From the NCBI GenBank assembly GCA_913060515.1, contig CAJXRZ010000014.1, forward strand, positions 39,332 to 103,331: a stretch of 64,000 nucleotides of DNA, in the 5' to 3' direction. This DNA comes from an uncultured Pseudomonadota bacterium. Lineage in GTDB: Bacteria; Myxococcota_A; UBA796; CAJQPC01. This document shows positions 42,317 through 50,836 of the stretch, piece by piece; the stretch's first letter is position 1; the number at the start of each line of letters is the position of its first letter. The notes beneath the pieces are model-generated. The model ran no database searches. It saw only the letters and a program-made list of their open reading frames with translations, and was not told the DNA's origin. A program made the translations under genes and the position numbers.

Positions 42317-43417
42317 GTGGCTCTACGTCGAACCCCTTTCTTTCACGCTCATGAGCGCTCTGGCGCCAAGCTCGTGGATTTTGCCGGCTGGGAAATGCCG
42401 GTTTCCTACAAGGGCACCATGGCCGAGCACCGGCAAGTCCGGGAGTCGGTTGGCCTCTTCGACGTCTCCCACATGGGCGAGATTCGGGTCGCCGGTCCCA
42501 ACGCCTTGGCTTGCTTGCAGTACTTGGTCAGCAACGATGTGAGCACGGTGCCGGTGGGCCAGAGCCAGTACGCGGCGCTGATGAACCGGGACGGCGGCAT
42601 CGTCGACGACCTGTTCCTGTACCGCCTGGCCAAAGAAGACTGGCTGGTGTGCGTCAATGCCGCCAACCGGGACAAGGACCTGGCCTACATGGAGGCCAAC
42701 AACCCCCACAACGCCACCATCGTGGACGAGGGGGATGCCTGGGCGCAGCTCGCAATCCAGGGGCGCAACGGCCCCAAGGTGGTGCAGATGCTGGCCGACC
42801 GCTCCGTGATCAACATGGAACGAGGCGCCATCGTGAAGGCGTCCTTTGCCGGCGTGCAAGGCTGCCTTCTCGCGCGCACTGGCTACACCGGTGAGGACGG
42901 GTTCGAGATCTTCATTCCCGCCGCGGACGCCGCCCCGACTTGGGAGCGCATCATGGGTGCCGGGGCCCAGTGGGGCATCGTGCCGGTTGGGCTGGCCGCC
43001 CGAGACACCCTGCGCCTGGAAGCGCGGAACGTGCTCTACGGCAACGACATCGACGACACCACCTCCCCACTGGAGGCTGGCCTGGGCTGGGTCACCAAGC
43101 TGGGCAAGGGCGACTTCTTGGGGCGTGATGCCCTGGTGCTCCAGAAAGAGCAGGGTCTGCCCTTCCGTCTGGTCGGCTTGGTCGTCGACAAGCGCATCGC
43201 GCGTCAGGGGAACATCATCCTGAACGCTGCTGGCGACGCCGTTGGGCATGTCACCTCCGGCACCCGCAGTCCCTCCTTGGGGACCAACATTGCCTTGGGC
43301 TACGTCAAGGCAGAGAAGGGCAACGCCAAGCCCGGAAACGTCCTGACGGTGGACGTGCGCGGCAAGCAAGCCAGCGCCACGGTCGTCAAGGGACCCTTTT
43401 ACGAGAAGCCCTACTGA
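42317..43417 (+). CDS. gcvT: glycine cleavage system T protein (aminomethyltransferase)
   Basis: 366 residues. It moves the methylene group from the lipoyl arm of GcvH to THF, releasing ammonia. SGAKLVDFAGWEMPVSYKGTM starts the folate-binding fold, followed by SVGLFDVSHMGE, LLARTGYTGEDGFEI, and PLEAGLGW. The GTG at 42317 is chosen because GGAGG lies seven bases upstream. I looked for a glycine riboswitch in the 78 bases before it and did not see one. Confidence 0.95.
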   Translation: MALRRTPFFHAHERSGAKLVDFAGWEMPVSYKGTMAEHRQVRESVGLFDVSHMGEIRVAGPNALACLQYLVSNDVSTVPVGQSQYAALMNRDGGIVDDLFLYRLAKEDWLVCVNAANRDKDLAYMEANNPHNATIVDEGDAWAQLAIQGRNGPKVVQMLADRSVINMERGAIVKASFAGVQGCLLARTGYTGEDGFEIFIPAADAAPTWERIMGAGAQWGIVPVGLAARDTLRLEARNVLYGNDIDDTTSPLEAGLGWVTKLGKGDFLGRDALVLQKEQGLPFRLVGLVVDKRIARQGNIILNAAGDAVGHVTSGTRSPSLGTNIALGYVKAEKGNAKPGNVLTVDVRGKQASATVVKGPFYEKPY

Positions 43418-43484
43418 GCTGCTCGAACCCTATTCGGCCGCTGCATGCGACCGACTATTCCGCTTTTAAGCTTCGGAGTCTGCC

Positions 43485-43871
43485 ATGAGCTACCCCAACG
43501 ACCGCAAGTACAGCAAAGAGCATGAGTGGGTCATCGTCGAGGGCGACATCGCCACCGTGGGTGTGACCGACCACGCCCAGGAAGCCTTGGGCGACATCGT
43601 CTACATCGACATGCCGGAAGTAGACGCTGAAGTGGAGGCCCACTCTTCCATCGCGGAGATCGAGTCGGTCAAGGCCGTCTCGGACGTCTACACCCCCGTC
43701 AGCGGCAGCATCACCGAGGTCAACGAGGCCCTGGACGGCTCCGAGGACACCGTGAACTCCGAGCCACATGGCGCAGGCTGGCTCTTCAAGATCCGTCTGA
43801 GCAACATGGGCGAACTGGATGAGCTGATGGACGCAGAAGCGTACGCCGCTTTTCTGACCGAGCAGGCCTGA
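43485..43871 (+). CDS. gcvH: glycine cleavage system H protein
   Basis: 128 residues. The lipoylated lysine is K63 in IESVKAVSDVY, followed by the usual VSGSITEVNEAL and GWLFKIRL. It shuttles the aminomethyl group between GcvP, GcvT and the lipoamide dehydrogenase (not in this window). Confidence 0.97.
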   Translation: MSYPNDRKYSKEHEWVIVEGDIATVGVTDHAQEALGDIVYIDMPEVDAEVEAHSSIAEIESVKAVSDVYTPVSGSITEVNEALDGSEDTVNSEPHGAGWLFKIRLSNMGELDELMDAEAYAAFLTEQA

Positions 43872-43892
43872 GGGCCATTAGAGTTTGAGTTC

Positions 43893-43920
43893 GATTCGGT
43901 GGCCAAGCAGGCACCGAATC
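43893..43920 (+). other. stem-loop between gcvH and gcvP
   Basis: A perfect nine-base inverted repeat (GATTCGGTG/CACCGAATC) with a ten-base loop and no T tract. A second, weaker G+C hairpin follows next to the gcvP ribosome site (CTGGAGG). Possible roles are message stability or tuning of GcvP translation. Confidence 0.35.
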
Positions 43921-43963
43921 CACACCCCTTGCCGGCCGGGCAGGACTCCGGCTGGAGGTCCCC

Positions 43964-46834
43964 ATGCAGGTCACCGAGCTTCTCGCCCCTCTGGACACCT
44001 TTGCGCGCCGTCACTTGGGGCCTTCCCCGGCGGAAATGCGGGAGATGTTGTCCGCCTTGGGCTTGGACAGCACGCAGCAGCTCTTGGAGCAGACCGTGCC
44101 CGACAGCATCCGTGAGCAGCCTTGGCTGAGCATGGTGGATGGCCGAGGGGAGCAAGAGCTCTTGGCCGAGCTGCGCCAGATTGCGGAGAAGAACAAGCTC
44201 TTCAAGAGCTACATCGGCATGGGCTACTACGGGACCATCACGCCCGGCGTCATCCTTCGGAACATCCTGGAGAATCCAGGCTGGTACACCGCCTACACGC
44301 CCTACCAGCCCGAGATCGCCCAGGGTCGCCTGGAGCTGCTGCTCGCCTTTCAGACCATGGTGATGGACCTGACGGGCATGGAAATCTCCAACGCCTCGCT
44401 CCTGGACGAGGCCACAGCGGCCGCTGAAGCGGTGTCTCTCTGCCACCGGGTCAAGAGCCGGAAGAACAAGTCAGACCTGTTCTTCGTGGATGAGCGCTGC
44501 CACCCGCAGACCATCGCGGTCGTGAAGACCCGAGCCCTCGCTGCTGGCTTGGAGCTGGTCATCGGCGACTACGCGTCCCTGAGCTTCGAGAAGCCCCTCT
44601 TCGGCGCGATGTTGCAGTACCCGGCCTCCGATGGCGCCGTGCTGGACTACCGAAGCTTTGTGGCCCGGTGCCACGACAACGACACGCTGGTCGTCATGGC
44701 CACGGACCTGTTGGCGCTCACCTTGCTGACCTCGCCTGGGGAGCTGGGTGCAGATGTTGTGATCGGCAGCAGCCAGCGCTTTGGCGTGCCCATGGGCTAC
44801 GGCGGCCCACATGCGGCCTTTATGGCAACCAAAGACGCCTACAAGCGCTCCCTGCCAGGCCGCATCATCGGTGTGAGTCAGGACCGCGTCGGAGGTCAGG
44901 CTCTACGCATGGCGCTGCAGACCCGTGAGCAGCACATTCGCCGCCAGAAGGCCACCTCCAACATCTGCACTGCCCAGGTCTTGCTCGCGGTCATCGCCGC
45001 GGCCTATGCCTGCTACCACGGCCCGGAGGGCTTGAAGGCCATCGCGGAGCGAATCCATGGAGCCACCCAGGCCCTGGCGAACACCCTCAAGGAGCAGGGC
45101 CACGAGGTGTTGAACGAGGGCTTCTTCGACACCCTACAGGTCCGCCCCAAGGGTGGCAGCCAAGGGCTCATGCAGGCCGCCTTGAAGGCGGAGATCAACC
45201 TGCGCGACTTTGGCGACGGCACGGTGGGCATCTCCCTGGACGAGACCCTCAACGCCCAGGACCTGACCATCTTGGTCGGGCTCTTTGGTGCGGCGGCCCT
45301 GAGCGGCGCAGACATCACGCCCGGTGCCTTTGGAGAGCTGACTCGCAAGACGCCCTACATGCAGGCGGAGTGCTTCAACAACTACCACTCTGAGCACGAG
45401 ATGCTGCGCTTTCTGCATCGCCTGGAGGCCAAGGACCTGGCGCTGAACACCAGCATGATTGCGCTGGGTAGCTGCACCATGAAGCTCAACGCCAGCTGCC
45501 AGATGGTGCCGGTGACCTGGCCTGAGTTTGGGGCGCTTCACCCCTTCGTGCCCCGTGACCAAGCCCAGGGCTACACCGAGCTCTTTGACCAGCTCGAGGC
45601 CTGGTTGGCCGAGATCACGGGCTTTGACGCCATGTCTCTGCAGCCCAACGCCGGCTCCCAGGGCGAATACGCCGGTCTGTTGGTCATCCGCGCCTACCAC
45701 GAGTCCCGCGGCGAGGGACACAGGGACGTGTGCCTGATTCCCACCTCTGCCCACGGCACCAACCCCGCCAGCGCGGTGATGGCCGGCATGCGCGTGGTCG
45801 CGGTCAAGTGCGACAAGCACGGCAACATCGACGTGGCCGACTTGAAGGCCAAGGCCGAGACCCACAAGGAGAAGCTGGCCGCCTTGATGGTGACCTACCC
45901 GAGCACCCATGGCGTGTTCGAGCCGGAGATCCGGGACATCTGCCAGACCGTTCACGACGCCGGCGGACAGGTCTACTTGGACGGCGCAAACATGAACGCG
46001 CAGGTGGGCGTGTGTCGTCCGGGCAAGTTTGGTGCGGATGTGTGCCACCTGAATCTGCACAAGACCTTCGCCATCCCCCATGGTGGCGGTGGTCCAGGCA
46101 TGGGTCCCATCGGCGTTGGCGCGCACTTGGCGCCCTTCCTGCCCAGCCATCCCTTGGTGGACGGTGTCGGTGGGGCCGAGGGCCTGGGCCCAGTGAGCGC
46201 GGCCCCCTACGGCTCCCCAAGCATCCTGCCCATCTCATGGATGTACATCGCCGCTCTGGGTTCCCAGGGACTTCGTCGTTCGACGGAGACGGCCATTCTC
46301 AGCGCCAACTACATGGCCCAGCGCCTGGGAGAGCACTTCGAGGTGCTCTACACCGGGGTTGGTGGCCGCGTGGCCCACGAGTGCATCATCGACACCCGTC
46401 CCCTCAAGGCCGAGGCTGGAGTCGAGGTCGATGACATCGCCAAGCGCCTGATGGACTTTGGATTCCACGCCCCGACGATGTCCTTCCCGGTGGCAGGCAC
46501 GCTGATGATCGAGCCCACCGAGTCGGAGTCCAAGGCCGAGCTGGACCGCTTCTGTGATGCTCTGATTGCGATCAAGGCGGAGTCCGATGCCATCGCCTCC
46601 GGTGAAATGGACAAACTGGACAACCCCCTCAAGATGGCGCCGCACACCGCCGCCGAGGTCACCTCGGATGCTTGGGAGCACCCCTACAGTAGGGAGCAGG
46701 CCGCTTGGCCGGCGCCCTGGAGCCGTACCCACAAGTATTGGCCCACTGTGGCCCGCGTAGACAATGTCTATGGCGACCGCAACCTGATGTGTGCCTGTCC
46801 CACGGTCGAGGAAATGGCAGAGGCCAGCAAGTAG
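43964..46834 (+). CDS. gcvP: glycine dehydrogenase (decarboxylating), full-length P protein
   Basis: 956 residues with both homologous halves fused (the split type has two genes). The PLP lysine is in [18 protein letters not shown] near residue 700. N-half motifs include [20 protein letters not shown] and [14 protein letters not shown]-half motifs include [12 protein letters not shown] and [10 protein letters not shown]. It decarboxylates glycine and loads the aminomethyl group on GcvH. GGAGG precedes the ATG by about six bases. Confidence 0.98.
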   Translation: MQVTELLAPLDTFARRHLGPSPAEMREMLSALGLDSTQQLLEQTVPDSIREQPWLSMVDGRGEQELLAELRQIAEKNKLFKSYIGMGYYGTITPGVILRNILENPGWYTAYTPYQPEIAQGRLELLLAFQTMVMDLTGMEISNASLLDEATAAAEAVSLCHRVKSRKNKSDLFFVDERCHPQTIAVVKTRALAAGLELVIGDYASLSFEKPLFGAMLQYPASDGAVLDYRSFVARCHDNDTLVVMATDLLALTLLTSPGELGADVVIGSSQRFGVPMGYGGPHAAFMATKDAYKRSLPGRIIGVSQDRVGGQALRMALQTREQHIRRQKATSNICTAQVLLAVIAAAYACYHGPEGLKAIAERIHGATQALANTLKEQGHEVLNEGFFDTLQVRPKGGSQGLMQAALKAEINLRDFGDGTVGISLDETLNAQDLTILVGLFGAAALSGADITPGAFGELTRKTPYMQAECFNNYHSEHEMLRFLHRLEAKDLALNTSMIALGSCTMKLNASCQMVPVTWPEFGALHPFVPRDQAQGYTELFDQLEAWLAEITGFDAMSLQPNAGSQGEYAGLLVIRAYHESRGEGHRDVCLIPTSAHGTNPASAVMAGMRVVAVKCDKHGNIDVADLKAKAETHKEKLAALMVTYPSTHGVFEPEIRDICQTVHDAGGQVYLDGANMNAQVGVCRPGKFGADVCHLNLHKTFAIPHGGGGPGMGPIGVGAHLAPFLPSHPLVDGVGGAEGLGPVSAAPYGSPSILPISWMYIAALGSQGLRRSTETAILSANYMAQRLGEHFEVLYTGVGGRVAHECIIDTRPLKAEAGVEVDDIAKRLMDFGFHAPTMSFPVAGTLMIEPTESESKAELDRFCDALIAIKAESDAIASGEMDKLDNPLKMAPHTAAEVTSDAWEHPYSREQAAWPAPWSRTHKYWPTVARVDNVYGDRNLMCACPTVEEMAEASK

Positions 46835-46846
46835 GGCGACACTGGG

Positions 46847-47461
46847 CTAGGCGCGCTTGATCCGCGCCACGGCCCAGAGTCCGAGCGGGCCGGGTTCGAC
46901 CGTCGCGTCGAAGTGCGCCATGAGGCTCTTGCTTAGTGGGCGGACGCCCGAGGCACGCAACAGTGGCTTCAAGAGCGGACGCAGCCACTCGGGACACTGC
47001 TCTAGGTGCCAAAAGTCGATCACGATGACCTCGCCGCCGAGGGCCAGGCCCCTTCTGGCGTTCCTGAGGGCTCCAAGTGGGTCTGCGAGGGTGCCCAAGG
47101 AGTAGGTGAACAGCACCCGATCTGGCCTTAACTCCAGGACTTGTGCGTAGGGGTGCGCGGTCGCATGGCCCTTCTGCGTGACAGCCCAGGGGCAGCGGGC
47201 CTTGGTCTTGCGGAGGTCCTTTCCCCGCTCGGAGATGGCGCCGTAGATGGCGCTGGGACGGGACTGGGCCAAGTACAGGAGGTCCTGCCCCCCGCCTGGA
47301 CTGACCTCGACGAGGCTCTGCCAAGCGTGGCGCAACACCCGAGTGAGCGCTTGTCGGCGGCCCAACATGGACCAGAGGCGTGCGGACAAGGCCAGTGGGC
47401 GGCTCGGCCGCAGAGTGGGGGAGGTAGCGGGGGCGCGAAGCTGTGTCGGGGTGGTGTTCAT
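46847..47461 (-). CDS. BtaB-like SAM-dependent methyltransferase, divergent motif I
   Basis: 204 residues. The second half (FTYSLGTLADPLGALRNARR, then GGEVIVIDFWHLEQCPEW and LLRASGVRP) resembles BtaB-type N-methyltransferases of betaine lipid synthesis. The SAM motif I is unusual: VEVSPGGGQDLL, and the acidic residue expected after strand 2 (YGxD) is missing (YGAISERG), so activity is uncertain. The ATG at 47461 has GGAG eight bases upstream. No BtaA-type partner is next to it. It is divergent from the tetR gene and shares the operator region. Confidence 0.65.
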   Translation of the reverse strand: MNTTPTQLRAPATSPTLRPSRPLALSARLWSMLGRRQALTRVLRHAWQSLVEVSPGGGQDLLYLAQSRPSAIYGAISERGKDLRKTKARCPWAVTQKGHATAHPYAQVLELRPDRVLFTYSLGTLADPLGALRNARRGLALGGEVIVIDFWHLEQCPEWLRPLLKPLLRASGVRPLSKSLMAHFDATVEPGPLGLWAVARIKRA

Positions 47462-47609
47462 GGCAGGTCTCCGGTGCGGCCGTTCGGCCTTCACCTCCCT
47501 CCACGCAGTTCATCGGGCGGGCCTGTCAGAGCGACGTCAGATTTTTCGCAATGGTGCCGAGGCGCCACTCCGTTCTCGACCTGCGCAAGCCACACAGGGC
47601 AATGTCCAC

Positions 47610-47660
47610 TTACTTATTGACCGGCCAGTAAGTAATAGTTACCGTCCGGGCAGTAAGTAA
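47610..47660. promoter_or_regulatory. double TetR-type operator upstream of the efflux operon
   Basis: A near-perfect palindrome, TTACTTATTG-ACCGGC-CAGTAAGTAA (47610-47635), is followed by a second half-matching one (47635-47660). The right half-site CAGTAAGTAA is repeated exactly at 47626 and 47651, 25 bases apart. The form TTACTNACnGGnCAGTAA is common for TetR regulators of RND pumps. A TTGACC (47617-47622) inside the first box could be a -35 element that repressor binding would block. Confidence 0.65.
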
Positions 47661-47676
47661 TTCATGGAGAGTGTGC

Positions 47677-48282
47677 ATGGCCCGACCCAGGGAACACACG
47701 GACGAGGAGATCCTGAGCGCTGCCAGCGACGTGCTGCTCGAGCAGGGAGTGAAGGTGGCAACCAGTGTCATTGCGGCCCGGCTGGGCTTGAGCAGTGCTG
47801 CTCTCTTCCATCGTTTTGGATCCAAGCGCAACCTCATCATTCAAGCGCTGATGCCCAAGCCACCGAACTTGGAGCAGGTGCACAGTGGTCCGGACGAGCG
47901 GCCCATCGCTGAGCAGCTGGCCGAGATTGGCGAGAGCATCGTCGCGCACATGCAGGCCATGGCGCCTCGGGTGCAGGCATTGCATGCTGCAGGAATGCCG
48001 GTCAAAGAGCTCTTCCGCCAGACGGAGAGCCCGCCTCCGGTCTTGATGTTTCAATCGCTGAGCGCATGGTTTCAGCGGGCCATTGACCAGGGCCGAATTC
48101 AGCCTGGCTCGCCAGAGAACTACGCCATCGCTTTCTTGGGCAGCATGCACGGTCGCCACTTTTTCGGGGAGGTCTTGGGAATTCCCTTTTCGACCTCGCG
48201 CGAGGACTACATCCAGTCCGCCACACAAATGTTTACCTTGGGCTGCGTCAGCACCCGGGAACGCCAGGAGGGGGGACAGTGA
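47677..48282 (+). CDS. TetR/AcrR-family transcriptional regulator
   Basis: 201 residues. The N-terminal helix-turn-helix is TSVIAARLGLSSAALFHRFGSKRNLI, followed by an all-helical ligand-binding half. GGAGA is six bases before the ATG at 47677 (a GTG at 47671 is too close). It is the first gene of an efflux operon and overlaps the TolC-like gene by four bases, so it very probably represses the operon through the double palindrome in front of it. It may also affect the divergent methyltransferase gene. Confidence 0.94.
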   Translation: MARPREHTDEEILSAASDVLLEQGVKVATSVIAARLGLSSAALFHRFGSKRNLIIQALMPKPPNLEQVHSGPDERPIAEQLAEIGESIVAHMQAMAPRVQALHAAGMPVKELFRQTESPPPVLMFQSLSAWFQRAIDQGRIQPGSPENYAIAFLGSMHGRHFFGEVLGIPFSTSREDYIQSATQMFTLGCVSTRERQEGGQ

Positions 48283-49703
48283 TCGTCGCCTTGCTTTCGT
48301 CTATATCGGTGGCCCAAGCGGGCTACTTGGACCGCGTCGACTTGGTGGAGTTGGACTCCAGCTTTTCAAGCGGAACACAACAACAGGTCTCTGAGCAGGC
48401 TTGGTGGCTCAGCTTTGGGGACTCGGAGCTGGACAGCTTGGTCCGCTCTGGACTGGACCAGAACTTCGCTCTGGCGGCCTCGAGCAGTCGGGTGGCGGTC
48501 GCGGAGGCGCAGGCCTGGACCGCGCTCTCGCCGATGCTCCCTTCGGCATCTGTGGATTTTGCCCATCAGATCAAGCCTTGTCCGGAGATCGGCTTTGCCA
48601 TCTGCGACTTCTCGATTCCGATCGACCCTGCGACGGGCCAGCCTTCTCAGGCGACCCCGGACACCTACTCCCAGGGCAGCCTGTACTTGAACGCGGGCTT
48701 GCAGGTGGACATCTGGGGCGCACGTTGGAACAGCGCAAAGGCCTCTCGGCTCGAAGCCGCAGCCTCGGAGGGGGACCGTGACGCCCAGGCCATCTTGGTC
48801 AGCGCTCAGGTCGCCAACGCTTGGTTTGATGTGCTGACGGCGCGGGAGCAGCTGCGCATCACGGAGCAGCAGCTCCAGCTGAACACCGACCTGTTGGAGG
48901 TGGTTCAGATGAACTACGAGCAGGGGGTTGGCACCAGCGTGGACGTGCTCCAGCAGCGTCAGAGCTTGGCCAGCGTGCAGACCAACCTGCCCACCGCCCG
49001 GGTTCAGGTCATGCTCCAAGAGCAACAGCTGGCCATCTTGCTGGGGCAGGACCCCAGTCAGCCCCTTGGTTTGCCCGAGAGTCTGCTGCCGGATCTGCCG
49101 GCTCAGCCCAACGTGGGCAGCCCAGAGCTGCTGTGGGAGACGCGCCCGGATCTGCGGGCACAAGCGGCGCGCGTGGAGGCCGCGGAGCGCCGCGAGAAGG
49201 CCAGCCGTCGTGCTGTCCTGCCGACGGTCGGTGTCAATGCACAGACCGGCTACTCCTACCAAGACGTTCTGGAGATGGAGTCTCAGCAGCAGTGGACGGT
49301 GGGCGCCCAAGTCTCCGTACCCTTGCTCTCGGGCGGGGCCAACGCGGCCAACCTGTCCCTGGCTCGGGCGCAGACCGATGCGGCCGTCAACGGCGCCAAC
49401 AACGCTTACTTGAGCGCAGTGGGCGAGGTGGAGTCGGCTCTGGCGCGCGAACAGGCCGCCGCCTTGGGGTTGGAGGCAGCGCGCGTGCAGGCCTCGGCTG
49501 CGGAGCAGAGCTATCAAGCGGCCTTGGCGGAGTACGTCAACGGCCACGGAAACTACTTGCAGATGGGACAGGTGCTCGGCGCCTACTACGCAGCTGAGAT
49601 CGGCGCCTTGAGCGCACATCGAAACCTGCTCTCGTCCCGAATCACACTTCACCAAGCCCTGGGTGGGGCTTGGACCACGACCTGGACGGAGTCCACGCCA
49701 TGA
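48279..49703 (+). CDS. TolC-family outer-membrane efflux protein
   Basis: 474 residues. A short signal (MIVALLSSISVAQA, no basic residue) is followed by two repeated OEP domains with long helices (ALAASSSRVAVAEAQAW, QLRITEQQLQLNTDLLEVVQ, ARAQTDAAVNGANNAYLSAV). It is the outer channel of the tripartite pump. The start is a GTG that overlaps the tetR stop, behind GGAGGGG; no earlier start exists in this frame. It overlaps the adaptor gene by four bases. Confidence 0.93.
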   Translation: MIVALLSSISVAQAGYLDRVDLVELDSSFSSGTQQQVSEQAWWLSFGDSELDSLVRSGLDQNFALAASSSRVAVAEAQAWTALSPMLPSASVDFAHQIKPCPEIGFAICDFSIPIDPATGQPSQATPDTYSQGSLYLNAGLQVDIWGARWNSAKASRLEAAASEGDRDAQAILVSAQVANAWFDVLTAREQLRITEQQLQLNTDLLEVVQMNYEQGVGTSVDVLQQRQSLASVQTNLPTARVQVMLQEQQLAILLGQDPSQPLGLPESLLPDLPAQPNVGSPELLWETRPDLRAQAARVEAAERREKASRRAVLPTVGVNAQTGYSYQDVLEMESQQQWTVGAQVSVPLLSGGANAANLSLARAQTDAAVNGANNAYLSAVGEVESALAREQAAALGLEAARVQASAAEQSYQAALAEYVNGHGNYLQMGQVLGAYYAAEIGALSAHRNLLSSRITLHQALGGAWTTTWTESTP

Positions 49704-50833
49704 ACACCGCAGTCAAGATCCTCAGTTCCCTGGGCCTGATCGGCCTTGGAATCGGTGTCACCGCCGTTCTCATCGCCGCCAAGCCCAAAGAGGAGCCCAA
49801 GGATATCGCCGCCGTGGTGACGCCCGTCTCCGTGCAGGTCATCGAAGGCGGGAGCATGCCGGCGCGGGTCAGCGCGACCGGACAGGTCCAGCCCAGTACC
49901 CAGGTCACCATCGTTCCAGAAGTGAACGGCCGGATCAGTTCCCTGCCGAGCACCCTGAAGGTGGGCGCACGCTTCAACAAGGGCGAGACCCTCGCGCAGC
50001 TGGAGAGCCGCGACTACCAGGCGCGCCTGGACCAAGCCAAGGCCCAGCTGGCCTCAGCGGAGCTTGAGCTCGCACTCGAGGAGGGCAGGGGACAGAGCGC
50101 CGTCAAGCAGTGGGACTTGATCGGCGGAAGCGGGCGCCAGGAGCTCGCCGAGCGCAAGCCCCACTTGGTCGTCGCCCAGGCCAACGTGCGCTCTGCCCAC
50201 GCGGGTGTGAGCTTGGCCCAGAACAACCTGAACCGCACGCGGCTCTCGGCCCCCTTTGATGCGGTGGTCTTGAGCGAGAGCTTGGACCGCGGACAGGTCG
50301 TCGGAGCCAGCACCCAGGCGGTAACGCTCGCAGGGACGGAGACCTTCCGGGTCGAGGTCAGTGTGCCCCTGGGCAAGCTGCAGTATCTGCAGGTGCCCGG
50401 CTACAACGCCAAAGAGGGCGGCCGAGCCATCGTGCGCCATGGCGCCTTGGGCATCGAGAGAGAAGGGGAGATCGTCGGAGTCGCCGGCCAGGTCAATGAG
50501 CAGACCCGTACCGCGACCCTCTTGGTGGACGTTCACAGCCCCATGGACCCGCCCACAGGGCAACCCCCTCTGCTCCTCGGGAGCTTTGTGGACGTCAGCT
50601 TGATGGGTCGCCCCATGGAGGACGTCGTGGCCGTGCCCATCACCTCGCTGCGCGAGGGCCGTGAGGTGCTGCTTCTGTCCTCGGACAACACTCTGCACAT
50701 CGAGCCGGTGACCCTGGCCTGGACCACCGAGTCTCAGGCCTTCGTGCGTGGCGACCTGGAGGCTGGCGACCGCGCCATCACATCCACCCTGAGCTTCGCC
50801 CTGGAAGGCATGAGCCTCCAGGTTCAGGAGTAG
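49700..50833 (+). CDS. RND efflux periplasmic adaptor (membrane fusion protein)
   Basis: 377 residues: an N-terminal membrane anchor (about 6-28), a lipoyl/barrel-sandwich domain (VTIVPEVNGRISSL … RFNKGETLAQLESRDYQ), a coiled-coil hairpin (about 110-180), the second half of the sandwich (TRLSAPFDAVVLSE), and beta-barrel and membrane-proximal domains. It joins pump and outer channel. The ATG overlaps the TolC-like gene stop. Confidence 0.93.
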   Translation: MNTAVKILSSLGLIGLGIGVTAVLIAAKPKEEPKDIAAVVTPVSVQVIEGGSMPARVSATGQVQPSTQVTIVPEVNGRISSLPSTLKVGARFNKGETLAQLESRDYQARLDQAKAQLASAELELALEEGRGQSAVKQWDLIGGSGRQELAERKPHLVVAQANVRSAHAGVSLAQNNLNRTRLSAPFDAVVLSESLDRGQVVGASTQAVTLAGTETFRVEVSVPLGKLQYLQVPGYNAKEGGRAIVRHGALGIEREGEIVGVAGQVNEQTRTATLLVDVHSPMDPPTGQPPLLLGSFVDVSLMGRPMEDVVAVPITSLREGREVLLLSSDNTLHIEPVTLAWTTESQAFVRGDLEAGDRAITSTLSFALEGMSLQVQE

Positions 50834-50836
50834 GTC

